From contig NZ_CP101505.1 in NCBI RefSeq assembly GCF_024362345.1, forward strand, positions 2,067,501 through 2,131,500: a DNA stretch of 64,000 nt, read 5' to 3'. Below the pieces are notes generated by a model. It did not search any database. It had not been told where the DNA came from and worked only from the letters and a program-made list of their open reading frames with translations. Within the stretch, counting starts at the first letter, position 1, and every line of letters starts with the position of its first letter. Below are positions 17,464-26,029 of this stretch, in pieces. The stretch is from Polaribacter dokdonensis (GTDB lineage: Bacteria; Bacteroidota; Bacteroidia; Flavobacteriales; Flavobacteriaceae). The position numbers and the translations under genes are program-made.

Positions 17464-18261
17464 TTAATTCAAACTTTCTCCTCCATCAACTTTTAGTATT
17501 GTTCCATTAATCCAAGAAGCTTCGTCTTTACATAATAAATAGGCAGCATTTGCAACATTATCAGGTGTTGTAAGTTTTTGAAAAGGATTTCTTTTTAAGG
17601 TGTGTTTTTTAATTGCATCACTATTTGGAATCATATTTAAAGATGCTGTATCTGTTACACCTGCTTGTATGCAATTTGCTCTAATTCCAAATGATGCAAA
17701 CTCTAATGCAATGTTTCTAGAAATGGCTTCTAAGGTTACTTTTGCTGCAGAAACAGCTGCATAATTTTGCCAAGGTTTTGTATTACCTTCACTCGTAAAA
17801 CTGATGATTCTTGCATCTTCTGCAAAAAGTTTTCTTTCAAAAATAGATTTAAACCAATCATATAAACTAATAGCCATTGCATTTATGGTAATTTGAAAAT
17901 CATCATTTTGAAGCGTTTGATTTTCTTCTGAAACCATTGGTTTTAAATTGCCTTTAGCAATGGAATGAATTAGCGTTTTTATTTTGCCTTTTTCTCCTAA
18001 ATGTTCTTTCAATTCTACCAAGCAATTTTCTCTTTTGGCAATATTTAAAGCATCAATATTAAAGCTTAAAAATTCTATATTCTGATCTTGAATTTCTTTA
18101 AACTGTTGCTCTATCTCCTCTTTCTGTGATCTTGAATTTCTATGAACAATACAAATATTTAAACCGTGTTTTGCCAATTTTTTTGCAGTAGCTAAACCCA
18201 AACCACTAGAGCCTCCTAAAATTAAAGCCCATTCGTTTTTATGTTCAAATTCTTTTACCAT
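17464..18261 (-). CDS. Enoyl-ACP reductase-like SDR (FabI/FabL type, YX6K)
   Basis: NAD(P)H-dependent reductase with GGSSGLG (16-22) for cofactor binding. The catalytic pair is Tyr167 and Lys174 in NYAAVSAAKVTLEAISR: six residues lie between them, the spacing of enoyl-ACP reductases (FabI, FabL), not the YX3K of ketoreductases. The residues before it (FTSEGNTKPW) resemble FabL rather than FabI, which has a second tyrosine there. It would complete the reductive cycle on the dedicated ACP. No separate ketoreductase is in the cluster, so 3-keto reduction would depend on a housekeeping enzyme. The start overlaps the polyketide synthase gene by 7 bp. Confidence 0.78.
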   Translation of the reverse strand: MVKEFEHKNEWALILGGSSGLGLATAKKLAKHGLNICIVHRNSRSQKEEIEQQFKEIQDQNIEFLSFNIDALNIAKRENCLVELKEHLGEKGKIKTLIHSIAKGNLKPMVSEENQTLQNDDFQITINAMAISLYDWFKSIFERKLFAEDARIISFTSEGNTKPWQNYAAVSAAKVTLEAISRNIALEFASFGIRANCIQAGVTDTASLNMIPNSDAIKKHTLKRNPFQKLTTPDNVANAAYLLCKDEASWINGTILKVDGGESLN

Positions 18262-19307
18262 TCTAATAATATTCTTTGTGCTGAAAAACCTGGACCAAAA
18301 CTTAACATAATTCCACGTTCTCCTTTTTTAGGGTTTCTATCCATAAATCGCTCTAATACATACAAAACTGTTGCACTAGACATGTTTCCATACAAACGTA
18401 AAACCTCTTTTGTATCGTCTATATTTTTGCCTAAAACCCCAAATAATTCTTCTACAGTTTGTACAATTTTTTTTCCTCCTGGATGAAAAATTAAATGATT
18501 TACATCTTCTATTGTCAAGTTATTTTTTTCTAAAAATGGATGTATAATTTTTGGAAAATGATCTGCAATTTTTTGCGGAACTTCTTTATCTAAAATCATT
18601 TGTAAACCTGAGTTAACCAAGTTGAAACCCATCATATGTGTAGCATCATAAAAATGATACATTGCTTCATCTACAATTTCTGGTCCTTTATCCTCTTGAT
18701 AAGAAGACAATATTACTGCTGATGCTCCATCACCAAAAATAGCAGCACTTACAATGTTGGTCATAGAATAATCTTCTAGTTGAAATGTAGCTGTAGGAGC
18801 TTCTACAGCAACTACTGCAGCTCTTTTATTTGGATTAGATTTTAGAAAATTCTTTGCATAAATAATACCTGAAACGCCTGCTGCACAACCCATTTCTGTA
18901 ACTGGTAAACGCACAATATCTTGTTTCATACCTAATGAGTTGATAAGGTATGCATCTACAGAAGGAATCATAATACCTGTGCAACTTACAGTGATAATGT
19001 AATCTATATCTGTAGCTTTTAGGTTGGCTTTATCTAACGATTTTTGCAACGATTTTTCAGCTAATTGAGTAACCTCTCTTTTATAAATGTTATTTTTTTC
19101 TTCAAAGGAAGTTGCTGTAAACACCTCTTCAGGAGCCATAATAGAATAACGCTTATCAACAGCAGCACCTTCAAAAAGTTTGATTACTTTTCGTTGAAAA
19201 CGAGTGTCTTGATCTTGCATCCATAATTTTACAAACGGAATAATATCTTTAGTTTCTCTGTTATATTTTGGAAGTTGCTTAGCAACCGATGTTATTTTTA
19301 CTGCCAT
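18255..19307 (-). CDS. Type III polyketide synthase (chalcone synthase-like)
   Basis: Homodimeric condensing enzyme that extends a starter acyl group with malonyl-CoA and cyclises the product to resorcinols, resorcylic acids or pyrones. The complete catalytic triad is visible: Cys141 in VTEMGCAAGV, His275 in LIFHPGGKKI and Asn308 in YGNMSSAT. The C-terminal GPG loop is SFGPGFSAQ. Length (350) is typical of bacterial members. Genes for a methyltransferase and a flavin monooxygenase precede it with 0-1 bp spacing, the same trio as in Streptomyces griseus srsABC, which makes methylated alkylresorcinols and alkylquinones. By analogy the starter is a fatty acyl chain, here probably from the adjacent ACP system. 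Confidence 0.92.
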   Translation of the reverse strand: MAVKITSVAKQLPKYNRETKDIIPFVKLWMQDQDTRFQRKVIKLFEGAAVDKRYSIMAPEEVFTATSFEEKNNIYKREVTQLAEKSLQKSLDKANLKATDIDYIITVSCTGIMIPSVDAYLINSLGMKQDIVRLPVTEMGCAAGVSGIIYAKNFLKSNPNKRAAVVAVEAPTATFQLEDYSMTNIVSAAIFGDGASAVILSSYQEDKGPEIVDEAMYHFYDATHMMGFNLVNSGLQMILDKEVPQKIADHFPKIIHPFLEKNNLTIEDVNHLIFHPGGKKIVQTVEELFGVLGKNIDDTKEVLRLYGNMSSATVLYVLERFMDRNPKKGERGIMLSFGPGFSAQRILLEW

Positions 19308-20018
19308 TTATCTTTTTAAAATCCATAAATAACGAAAAGCCCATTTCCAAGAAATAGTAGGTTTTACATTAATTTTATGCGACATTTTTACTAAATCTTT
19401 TCTTTTAAAACCTCTTAAGACTGAAGTTAAACCATCTTCAATTATCATTTTATTACTAATGAAAATTGATAGCAACATAAATAAATAATAAGCCAATTTA
19501 TGCCTGTGTAAATCATTTACAACTACACCTATTTTAGTTTGTTTTACTGTATTATCTAAAAATGAAGTTAATTCTTTTTCTTTAAAATGATGCAAGAACA
19601 ATGTTGCCAAAACAACATCAAAAGATCTGGCTTTAAAGGCATCAGAAAAAATATCTTGTGTTTCGAAACTTAACTCAGGATATTCTACTGATAAATCATT
19701 TGCATAATCAATTGCAGTTGGGTTTGCATCAATACCAATTAATTTAAATTTATAATGATGCTTTCTACCAAATTTTGCTACATCTCTTAAAATATCTCCA
19801 TGTCCACAACCAATATCTATAATGGTTATTTCTTGTTCTTTTGGGTGATTTTCTAAAATAGTTTTTAAACCATTAATGGTTACTTTATTTCCTCCTAACC
19901 ATCTATTTATATTTTCTAATTTATCTAATGTATCACGCAATAAATCGCCTCCAATAGAAAAATCATCCATCAATTCTTCTTTGTCTGTTCTTTGTTTTGT
20001 GCTGATAAAAAAGTCCAT
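19308..20018 (-). CDS. Class I SAM-dependent methyltransferase
   Basis: Rossmann-fold methyltransferase with motif I IIDIGCGHGD (66-75) and post-I acidic residue in KLIGIDANP. The following LATLFLHHF segment is the motif IV region. Its stop lies directly before the polyketide synthase start and its start overlaps the flavoprotein stop by 1 bp, so it is almost certainly a tailoring enzyme of the polyketide product, methylating a phenolic oxygen or ring carbon. Which position cannot be told. Confidence 0.85.
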   Translation of the reverse strand: MDFFISTKQRTDKEELMDDFSIGGDLLRDTLDKLENINRWLGGNKVTINGLKTILENHPKEQEITIIDIGCGHGDILRDVAKFGRKHHYKFKLIGIDANPTAIDYANDLSVEYPELSFETQDIFSDAFKARSFDVVLATLFLHHFKEKELTSFLDNTVKQTKIGVVVNDLHRHKLAYYLFMLLSIFISNKMIIEDGLTSVLRGFKRKDLVKMSHKINVKPTISWKWAFRYLWILKR

Positions 20019-21151
20019 TATATTTTTATTGGTTTTCCATGTGTTTGTTTAATAATGATGGGTAATAAAAACGGAATTCTTCTTACAATTTGTAATAAAA
20101 AATTAGCCATTTTATCATTTCTAAACAACATTGCAATAAAATGACCTGCTTTTAAACGCCATTTAAATTGTTTCTTCCACTCTGAAATATACTTGTTTTC
20201 TAACTCATTTCTCGATAAAACTTCACCATCTAAATAATTTAGAATGAGTTTAGATGCAATTTGGGCAGATTGAATGGCCATACTCATTCCATTTCCACAA
20301 AGAGGATGAATCATTCCTGCAGAATCACCACACATAATTAGGTGATTTTCGATTGGGTTTTTAGTTTCAAAAGAAATTTGACTAATAGATAAAGGTTCAT
20401 CAAAAAGAGGTTTTGAATTTTTAAAAATATCTTTTAAATATTCATTTTTAAAAACCACATTTTCTTGAAAATCGGTAATGTTCTTGTATTTTTTGAAGGA
20501 TGAGAAATTGGTTATGTAACACAAATTTATAGCATCGTTTTCTACTTTAGAAACACCACAATAACCTCCTTTAAAATTATGAAGCGCAACTAAGTCTGCC
20601 TTGAATTCTCCTTTTACGTGAATTTTAACACCTAAATAAGGTGATTTTTTTTTGATAAAACTTCGATCTAATTTTACATCTAATAAAGATCGTTTTCCAA
20701 AAGAACCAATTGCAATTCCAGTTCTAAATTTCTGATTATTCTTAGTTGTAATTGTAAATATTTCATTTTCAAAGCTAGATTCTAAAACTGCATCTTGTAA
20801 AATTGTGACTCCATTTTCCTTTGCCTTTTCAGCTAAAATGTAATCTAATTGAAAGCGCGAAATTCCAAAACCTCCTAAAGGTAATTTTGCATCAATCAAT
20901 TTATTATTGGTTGTTGAGAGTTGGAATTTATCAATTTTAACTGCACCAAAATCAAAAGGGTTTATCTCTAAAAAAGCCAAATAGGGCAAAACTTCATTTG
21001 AAATATATTCGCCACAAACTTTGTGTTTTGGGTAGGTGTTTTTCTCTATTAGCAAAACATTTTTATCAAACTTAGAAAGGTGAATTGCATTGCATAAGCC
21101 TGCTAAACCACCACCAATTATAATAACATCAAAGTTTGTTGTTCTATCCAT
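20018..21151 (-). CDS. FAD-dependent monooxygenase/oxidoreductase (UbiH/GGR superfamily)
   Basis: Flavoprotein with the N-terminal dinucleotide motif IIGGGLAGL (10-19), a KVCGEYIS segment (44-51) where FAD-ring residues lie in geranylgeranyl reductase/hydroxylase relatives, and the second FAD motif CGDSAGMIHPLCGNGMSMA (274-292). These are shared by aromatic hydroxylases and prenyl reductases. In its place before a methyltransferase and a type III polyketide synthase it most likely hydroxylates the aromatic product, giving a hydroquinone/quinone. Reduction of a side chain is the alternative. Confidence 0.83.
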   Translation of the reverse strand: MDRTTNFDVIIIGGGLAGLCNAIHLSKFDKNVLLIEKNTYPKHKVCGEYISNEVLPYLAFLEINPFDFGAVKIDKFQLSTTNNKLIDAKLPLGGFGISRFQLDYILAEKAKENGVTILQDAVLESSFENEIFTITTKNNQKFRTGIAIGSFGKRSLLDVKLDRSFIKKKSPYLGVKIHVKGEFKADLVALHNFKGGYCGVSKVENDAINLCYITNFSSFKKYKNITDFQENVVFKNEYLKDIFKNSKPLFDEPLSISQISFETKNPIENHLIMCGDSAGMIHPLCGNGMSMAIQSAQIASKLILNYLDGEVLSRNELENKYISEWKKQFKWRLKAGHFIAMLFRNDKMANFLLQIVRRIPFLLPIIIKQTHGKPIKI

Positions 21152-22260
21152 TAATTTAACAATTCTGCTAATTCTTTGCCAACCAAACTACCAATAGCAA
21201 CTCCCATTCCTCCTAAACGAATTCCACAAAAAACGTTATTAGAAACTTGCTTTACAATGGCTTTCTTTTGATTTCCAACACCCATAATTCCACTCCATCT
21301 ATGTTCAATTTCAAAATTAGTGTTTGGTAAAATGGTTTCTTTTAAAATTTTCTCAAGCTCATTTTGTATGATTTCTGTTTGACCAAATTTTGTAGTTTCC
21401 TCTGTTTCAAAATCGAGATTTCTACCTCCACCAAAAAGAATTCTATCATTTATATTTCTAAAATAATAGTATCCTTTTTCTAAATGAAATGTTCCTTTTA
21501 TTTTTAGGTTTTGAATAGGTTTAGTAATAAGCACTTGAGCTCTTGCTGGTTTTATATTTTCTTTTAATAATTTATTAGAAAAACCATTAGTTGTAATGAA
21601 TAATTTTTTGGTATAAAAATCTAATCTGTTGGTTTTTACATTAATTTTTTGTGAATTTTCTTGATAACTTTCAAGCTCTATATTATTTAAAATTTTAACG
21701 CCTAATTTTTGAGTTTTTAAAAGTAATTGCGTCATCATTTTACCAGTGTCTAATTGCCCTTCAAAATTATTTACAATGTACTTTGAATGGATTTTTTGGA
21801 AACCAAAAATATTATCAGAAGTAGAAAATACATCAGCCTTAAATATTGGTTTTAATAATTGATTTATATTCTCTTTTTTAGTGATACAATCATCAAAAAA
21901 ATCTTCAAAATCACACAATTCAAAACCTTTGTTCTGCTGAAAGTCAATTTCTTTATCTCCCAACTTTTCTCTCAAATATTGTAGTCCTTTCCACCTTTTA
22001 TCAACTAGATTGTAAACCTCTTGTTCTGTATGAGAGTTTAAATCGTCTATCAATTCAGATAAACTACCAAAACAGGCAAAACCAGCATTTTTTGTGCTAG
22101 CTCCTTGAGGCAACATGCCCTTCTCTACAATTAAAATTTTTGCTTTTGGGTAATTTTCCTTTAGTTTAATTGCACAGTTTAAACCCACAATTCCACTACC
22201 TACAATTGTATAATCTACATTAGTAAACCATTCTTTTAACTCCCAATAACTGTAATTCAT
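21151..22260 (-). CDS. DadA-like FAD-dependent oxidoreductase (DAO family)
   Basis: Amino acid oxidase-fold flavoprotein with the FAD motif TIVGSGIVGLNCAIKL (18-33) and the GASTKNAGFACFGS segment typical of the DAO family, and a C-terminal GIRLGGMGVAIGSLVGKELA stretch that closes the FAD site. Family members oxidise the C-N bond of amino acids or secondary amines. The stop overlaps the start of the monooxygenase gene by 1 bp. It is not an obvious part of polyketide tailoring; it may belong to the housekeeping leader of the transcript with the GNAT and polymerase IV genes. Substrate unknown. Confidence 0.82.
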   Translation of the reverse strand: MNYSYWELKEWFTNVDYTIVGSGIVGLNCAIKLKENYPKAKILIVEKGMLPQGASTKNAGFACFGSLSELIDDLNSHTEQEVYNLVDKRWKGLQYLREKLGDKEIDFQQNKGFELCDFEDFFDDCITKKENINQLLKPIFKADVFSTSDNIFGFQKIHSKYIVNNFEGQLDTGKMMTQLLLKTQKLGVKILNNIELESYQENSQKINVKTNRLDFYTKKLFITTNGFSNKLLKENIKPARAQVLITKPIQNLKIKGTFHLEKGYYYFRNINDRILFGGGRNLDFETEETTKFGQTEIIQNELEKILKETILPNTNFEIEHRWSGIMGVGNQKKAIVKQVSNNVFCGIRLGGMGVAIGSLVGKELAELLN

Positions 22261-22710
22261 TTACAATACTTTTTTAAAACAGATACTATTTTCCATATGC
22301 TTATATTGCCCATAATTAGGAATTACTTGGTATTTGCTTTTGTGATAAAATTGTACAGCTTCTACTTGTCTTTTCCCTGTTTCTAAGATACAACTTGCAT
22401 ACCCTAATTCTTTAGCCCAATGTTCTAACTCTAATAAAATTTGTTGGGCAAAACCTTTACCTCTTGCTTTAGGTGATACAAACATTCGTTTCACTTCAAC
22501 AGAATCTTCATTAAAATTTTTAATGGCTCCACAACCAATAGGTTTATCTTCATAATATCCAATAACCACATGTTTAATTACATCAATATTATTAAATTGA
22601 TTGTAAAAATCGTGTTCGTCTTCATCTGTAATTTTAAGATAGGCATCTAAATCTTTTACCAAATTGATAAAATCTTTATTTTCGGAATTGGTTCTGATGA
22701 GTTTAATCAT
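22261..22710 (-). CDS. GNAT family N-acetyltransferase
   Basis: Acetyl-CoA binding fold with the motif VSPKARGKGFAQQILLELE (the R/Q-x-x-G-x-G/A loop) near residue 85-103 and the C-terminal ILETGKRQVEAVQFY. The ATG at 22710 (MIKLIRTNSE) is chosen over the TTG at 22719; it overlaps the end of the polymerase IV gene by 8 bp. The substrate is unknown. It directly precedes the DadA-like oxidase gene without a gap. Confidence 0.85.
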   Translation of the reverse strand: MIKLIRTNSENKDFINLVKDLDAYLKITDEDEHDFYNQFNNIDVIKHVVIGYYEDKPIGCGAIKNFNEDSVEVKRMFVSPKARGKGFAQQILLELEHWAKELGYASCILETGKRQVEAVQFYHKSKYQVIPNYGQYKHMENSICFKKVL

Positions 22711-23791
22711 TAAAATCAAATTGTAATTGTACCCAAACAGGTTCTTGAATGTTGTTGTTTAAATTACTAAAAGATAACCCTAAAAGACGAACTGAATTCT
22801 CTAATTTATCTTGATATAAGAGCTCTTTAACTATTGAAAAAAACTCTTTCTTTTTGCTTAAAAACTGACCTACTGTTTTACTTCTAGTTTGCTGAGTAAA
22901 ATCTGAATATTTAATTTTTAAAGTTATGGTTTTACCTTTTGAGTTGCTTTTTTCCATACGTTTTTCAATTTCATCAGCAATATCATTTAGTTTATCTAAC
23001 ATGTAAATTTCTGAAGAGATATTTTCTCTAAACGTTCTTTCTGCACCTACAGATTTACGTATTCTATTAGGTTTCACTTCACTTTTATGAATACCTCTTA
23101 CAATATTATAATAGTGTAAACCAGACTTACCAAAAAGTAACGATAATTCTTCTAACGTTTTCTTTTTTAAATCATTACCCACAAAAATACCTAAGTTATA
23201 CATTTTTGCTGCAGTTACCTTACCCACTCCATAAAATTTATTGACTGGTAATTCTTCTAAAAACTGGATAACTTCCTCTGGATGTATGGTTTTTTGACCA
23301 TTTGGTTTGTTAATATCTGAAGCAACTTTTGCAATAAACTTATTAATAGAAATACCTGCTGATGCTCTTAAACCTGTTTTATCATATATTTTTTGACGAA
23401 TTTCTCTTGCAATTTCATTGGCAGAAGGATTGTCTTTTTTATTCTCTGTAACATCTAAATATGCCTCATCTAAAGATAATGGCTCTACCAAATCTGTATA
23501 CTCAAAAAAAATTTCTCTTATCTGCTCAGATAGCTCTTTGTAACGTGCAAAATCTGATTTCACAAAAATGATATGAGGGCATTTTTGCTTGGCTAACACA
23601 TTACTCATTGCAGATTTTACTCCATATTTTCTTGCTTCATAACTAGCAGCAGAAACAACACCTCTATCACCTCCACCACCAACTGCAATGGCTTTTCCTC
23701 TTAATTCTGGGTTATCTAATTCTGCTACAGATGCATAATAAGCATCCATATCTACATGAATTATTTTACGAAAAGGAGGTTGCAATTCCAT
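22703..23791 (-). CDS. dinB: DNA polymerase IV (Y-family)
   Basis: Error-prone translesion polymerase. Visible are HVDMDAYYASVAE (metal-binding Asp in the first motif, residues 13-25), the SLDEAYLDV motif (about 102-110) with the catalytic Asp-Glu pair, the thumb helix-hairpin-helix (LPVNKFYGVGKVTAAKM) and the little-finger domain. 362 residues is normal. It is the first gene of an uninterrupted minus-strand run into the type III polyketide cluster. Just upstream there is an AT-rich segment with a poor -7 match (23816-23824 read on the minus strand). No LexA box was recognised. Confidence 0.94.
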   Translation of the reverse strand: MELQPPFRKIIHVDMDAYYASVAELDNPELRGKAIAVGGGGDRGVVSAASYEARKYGVKSAMSNVLAKQKCPHIIFVKSDFARYKELSEQIREIFFEYTDLVEPLSLDEAYLDVTENKKDNPSANEIAREIRQKIYDKTGLRASAGISINKFIAKVASDINKPNGQKTIHPEEVIQFLEELPVNKFYGVGKVTAAKMYNLGIFVGNDLKKKTLEELSLLFGKSGLHYYNIVRGIHKSEVKPNRIRKSVGAERTFRENISSEIYMLDKLNDIADEIEKRMEKSNSKGKTITLKIKYSDFTQQTRSKTVGQFLSKKKEFFSIVKELLYQDKLENSVRLLGLSFSNLNNNIQEPVWVQLQFDFND

Positions 23792-23843
23792 ACCTCTAAT
23801 TTACGAAGTATAGTGCAAATTTTACACCTAAGAAAAACATTTT

Positions 23844-24683
23844 CTATGTTAAAAAATCAATACACAATTGCGTAGTTTGGCTCAGTTCCTCCGAGAGTTT
23901 ATCCTTTTGCCAAGGATGAGAAACATTAAAAACATGATCTGCGTTTTTAATAATTTCTAGAGTGCTATTTGGTTGCCAACTATGTATTTGATGTGCTTCT
24001 TCAATATCTATAGAAGTATCATGATCTCCATGAATAATAAGCAAAGGAATTTGTAAATTTTTAACTGAATTTTGAATGTTTAAACGAGATTCATTCGCTT
24101 TAAAATTTTTATAAAACTGATAAAAGTGTGGCATTTGTTGTTTTGTTCTGCCATTTACAACATATTTAACTCCTGTTTTTTTCCAATTTTCTAAATCACC
24201 AATGGTTGAACTTCTAGAACCGAAATCTGAAACTGCTGCAAGTGTAATTACTTGTTTTACCCTTTTATCTTCATTGGCTTTAAGCAGTACAATTCCTCCT
24301 CCTCTACTATGACCAATAATTGAAATATCATCTAAATTTACCTCGCTTTTGTAAGTAGAATTCGTAGAAATCCAATTGATAATGCTTTCTAAATCATCTA
24401 ATTCTTTAGTATAATTATTATTACCAAAAGCTTCTAAATCTGGAAAATCGATTGGATTTTCTGCTGTACCCCCATTGTGTGAAAAATTAAATTTAACAAA
24501 GAAGAATCCTGCTTTTGCAAAGGTTTCAGCCAATAAATTCCAAGCTCCCCAATCTTTAAAACCTTTATAACCATGACAAAAAATAATTACTTTTTTAGGT
24601 TGATTTGTTTCTTTGTAAAAAACATCGGTTACAATTGGTTTTGTGTGTTTACCATCAACAATAATATTTTTATCAATAAACAT
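23844..24683 (-). CDS. Alpha/beta hydrolase
   Basis: Cytoplasmic serine hydrolase: oxyanion segment FCHGYKGFKDWGAW (35-48), nucleophile elbow IIGHSRGGG (Ser126), an Asp in LIIHGDHDTSIDI and a His in KNADHVFNV near the C-terminus. These make a full Ser-Asp-His triad. It resembles dienelactone hydrolase/esterase-like proteins; the natural ester is unknown. It follows the LysE-like pair after 11 bp and ends 52 bp before dinB. Confidence 0.87.
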   Translation of the reverse strand: MFIDKNIIVDGKHTKPIVTDVFYKETNQPKKVIIFCHGYKGFKDWGAWNLLAETFAKAGFFFVKFNFSHNGGTAENPIDFPDLEAFGNNNYTKELDDLESIINWISTNSTYKSEVNLDDISIIGHSRGGGIVLLKANEDKRVKQVITLAAVSDFGSRSSTIGDLENWKKTGVKYVVNGRTKQQMPHFYQFYKNFKANESRLNIQNSVKNLQIPLLIIHGDHDTSIDIEEAHQIHSWQPNSTLEIIKNADHVFNVSHPWQKDKLSEELSQTTQLCIDFLT

Positions 24684-24694
24684 AATTAGTAATT

Positions 24695-25312
24695 TTAAAT
24701 TAAATATAAAGCATTTATAATAGCTATAAAACCAGTTAACACACCTAAAATAAGATCCATTTTATTAGCCATGAATAAAATCTTTTTTTCTATAGCCTTT
24801 GCTGTGAATGCATAAATTGTGTAGAGTAAAAACGAACCAGCAATAGACCCTATTGTGAAGTAGATACTATTAGGAATGGAATAGTTGAAAAAATTTAATC
24901 CAATTAATATAGATACTACTGTAAAGTAAAATGGAATAGCAAACATGTTTAAAGAAGACAAGACAAAACCGTGCATAAATGCCTTTGATTTTTGAATTTT
25001 CTCTTTTTTAGGTTTGTCTTTGTTTTTAAAATATAATCTGAAAAAGTTAATTGAAATTAAAAATATGATTCCTGTAGCTACTTGTTGTATGGTTGCAATA
25101 TATTCTGAATTTTTCATTAGAATACTTGCTAAAAAGGCGCCAATATTTGATTGAAAAAGCAATACAGAAGAGATACCTAAAGCAAGATATAAAGCTTCTT
25201 TTCTGCCACTTTTTATACTAATTTTAACTACAGTTAAATTTAGCATACTTGGCATAATACTGCCTAAAATAGAAATGATAGTTCCTAAAATAAAGTAGAT
25301 GATAAAATTCAT
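24695..25312 (-). CDS. LysE-like membrane transporter, paralogue A
   Basis: Six predicted transmembrane helices in 205 residues, with a conserved first helix region (GSIMPSMLNLTVVKISIKSG) that corresponds to the LysE/RhtB signature near the N-terminus and a basic cytoplasmic loop (KNKDKPKKEKIQKSK) after helix 3. It is a close paralogue of the next gene upstream. LysE-type proteins export amino acids or other small cations; the specific substrate is unknown. Co-transcribed with the paralogue (14-bp gap) and probably with the hydrolase. Confidence 0.75.
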   Translation of the reverse strand: MNFIIYFILGTIISILGSIMPSMLNLTVVKISIKSGRKEALYLALGISSVLLFQSNIGAFLASILMKNSEYIATIQQVATGIIFLISINFFRLYFKNKDKPKKEKIQKSKAFMHGFVLSSLNMFAIPFYFTVVSILIGLNFFNYSIPNSIYFTIGSIAGSFLLYTIYAFTAKAIEKKILFMANKMDLILGVLTGFIAIINALYLI

Positions 25313-25326
25313 TTAAAAGTATAAGG

Positions 25327-25947
25327 TTAGGAAAGTAAATATATAGCATTTCCAACAGCTAAAATTCCAGTTAAAGCACCTAATATAAAATCCATTTTAC
25401 TCGCTATATAAGTAAGTTTGTGCTCAATTCTTTTTGATAGAATTGCATACAAAGTGTAAAGCGTAAAAGACCCAATTGTAGAACCTATAGAAAAGTATAG
25501 TGCATTAAAAATGTTGTAGGTAAAATAATCCATCCCTATCAAAATAGAGATAAATGTAAAATAAAAAGGAATAGCCATTGTATTTAGAGAAGACATTAAA
25601 ATACCATGAAAATAGGCTTTCGATTTTGGAATATCTTCTGATTTCTTTTTCTCTTTTTTAGAAAAATAAAGCCTGAAAAAATTTATAGAAAGTAAAAATA
25701 AAATAACTGTACCTATTTGTTGAATTAGAGTGATGTACTCTGAGTTCTCCATTAAAATACTCGACAAATAAGCACCAATATTTGCTTGAAAAAACAATAC
25801 TGTTGCATAACCACCAATTAAATATAATGCAGACTTAACACCATTTCTTAAGCTGAATTTTACAACAGTTAAATTTAAAAAGCTAGGGGTTATACTACCC
25901 ATAGAAGCAATAATAAAACCAAAGAAAATACAGGAAAGAACGTTCAT
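25327..25947 (-). CDS. LysE-like membrane transporter, paralogue B
   Basis: 206 residues and six predicted helices, sharing with its downstream neighbour the segments SFLNLTVVKFSLRNGVKSALYL, quoted as LNLTVVK, and QANIGAYLSSILMENSEYI, and the same basic loop KEKKKSEDIPKSKA. The two genes are an evident tandem duplication. Probably an exporter of small amino-compounds. A heteromer made of both copies is possible but untested. Confidence 0.75.
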   Translation of the reverse strand: MNVLSCIFFGFIIASMGSITPSFLNLTVVKFSLRNGVKSALYLIGGYATVLFFQANIGAYLSSILMENSEYITLIQQIGTVILFLLSINFFRLYFSKKEKKKSEDIPKSKAYFHGILMSSLNTMAIPFYFTFISILIGMDYFTYNIFNALYFSIGSTIGSFTLYTLYAILSKRIEHKLTYIASKMDFILGALTGILAVGNAIYLLS

Positions 25948-25973
25948 GTTACAAAGTATATATGCAAATAAAC

Positions 25974-26003
25974 AAAAAAACGCATCAAGTAATTGATGCG
26001 TTT
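25974..26003 (-). terminator. Intrinsic terminator of gdhA
   Basis: Perfect stem CGCATCAA (25981-25988) / TTGATGCG (25993-26000) with GTAA loop, followed on the minus strand by seven T (25974-25980). Lies 27 bp after the gdhA stop. Confidence 0.9.
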
Positions 26004-26029
26004 CATAAATTTAGTAACTCTTATAAGGT

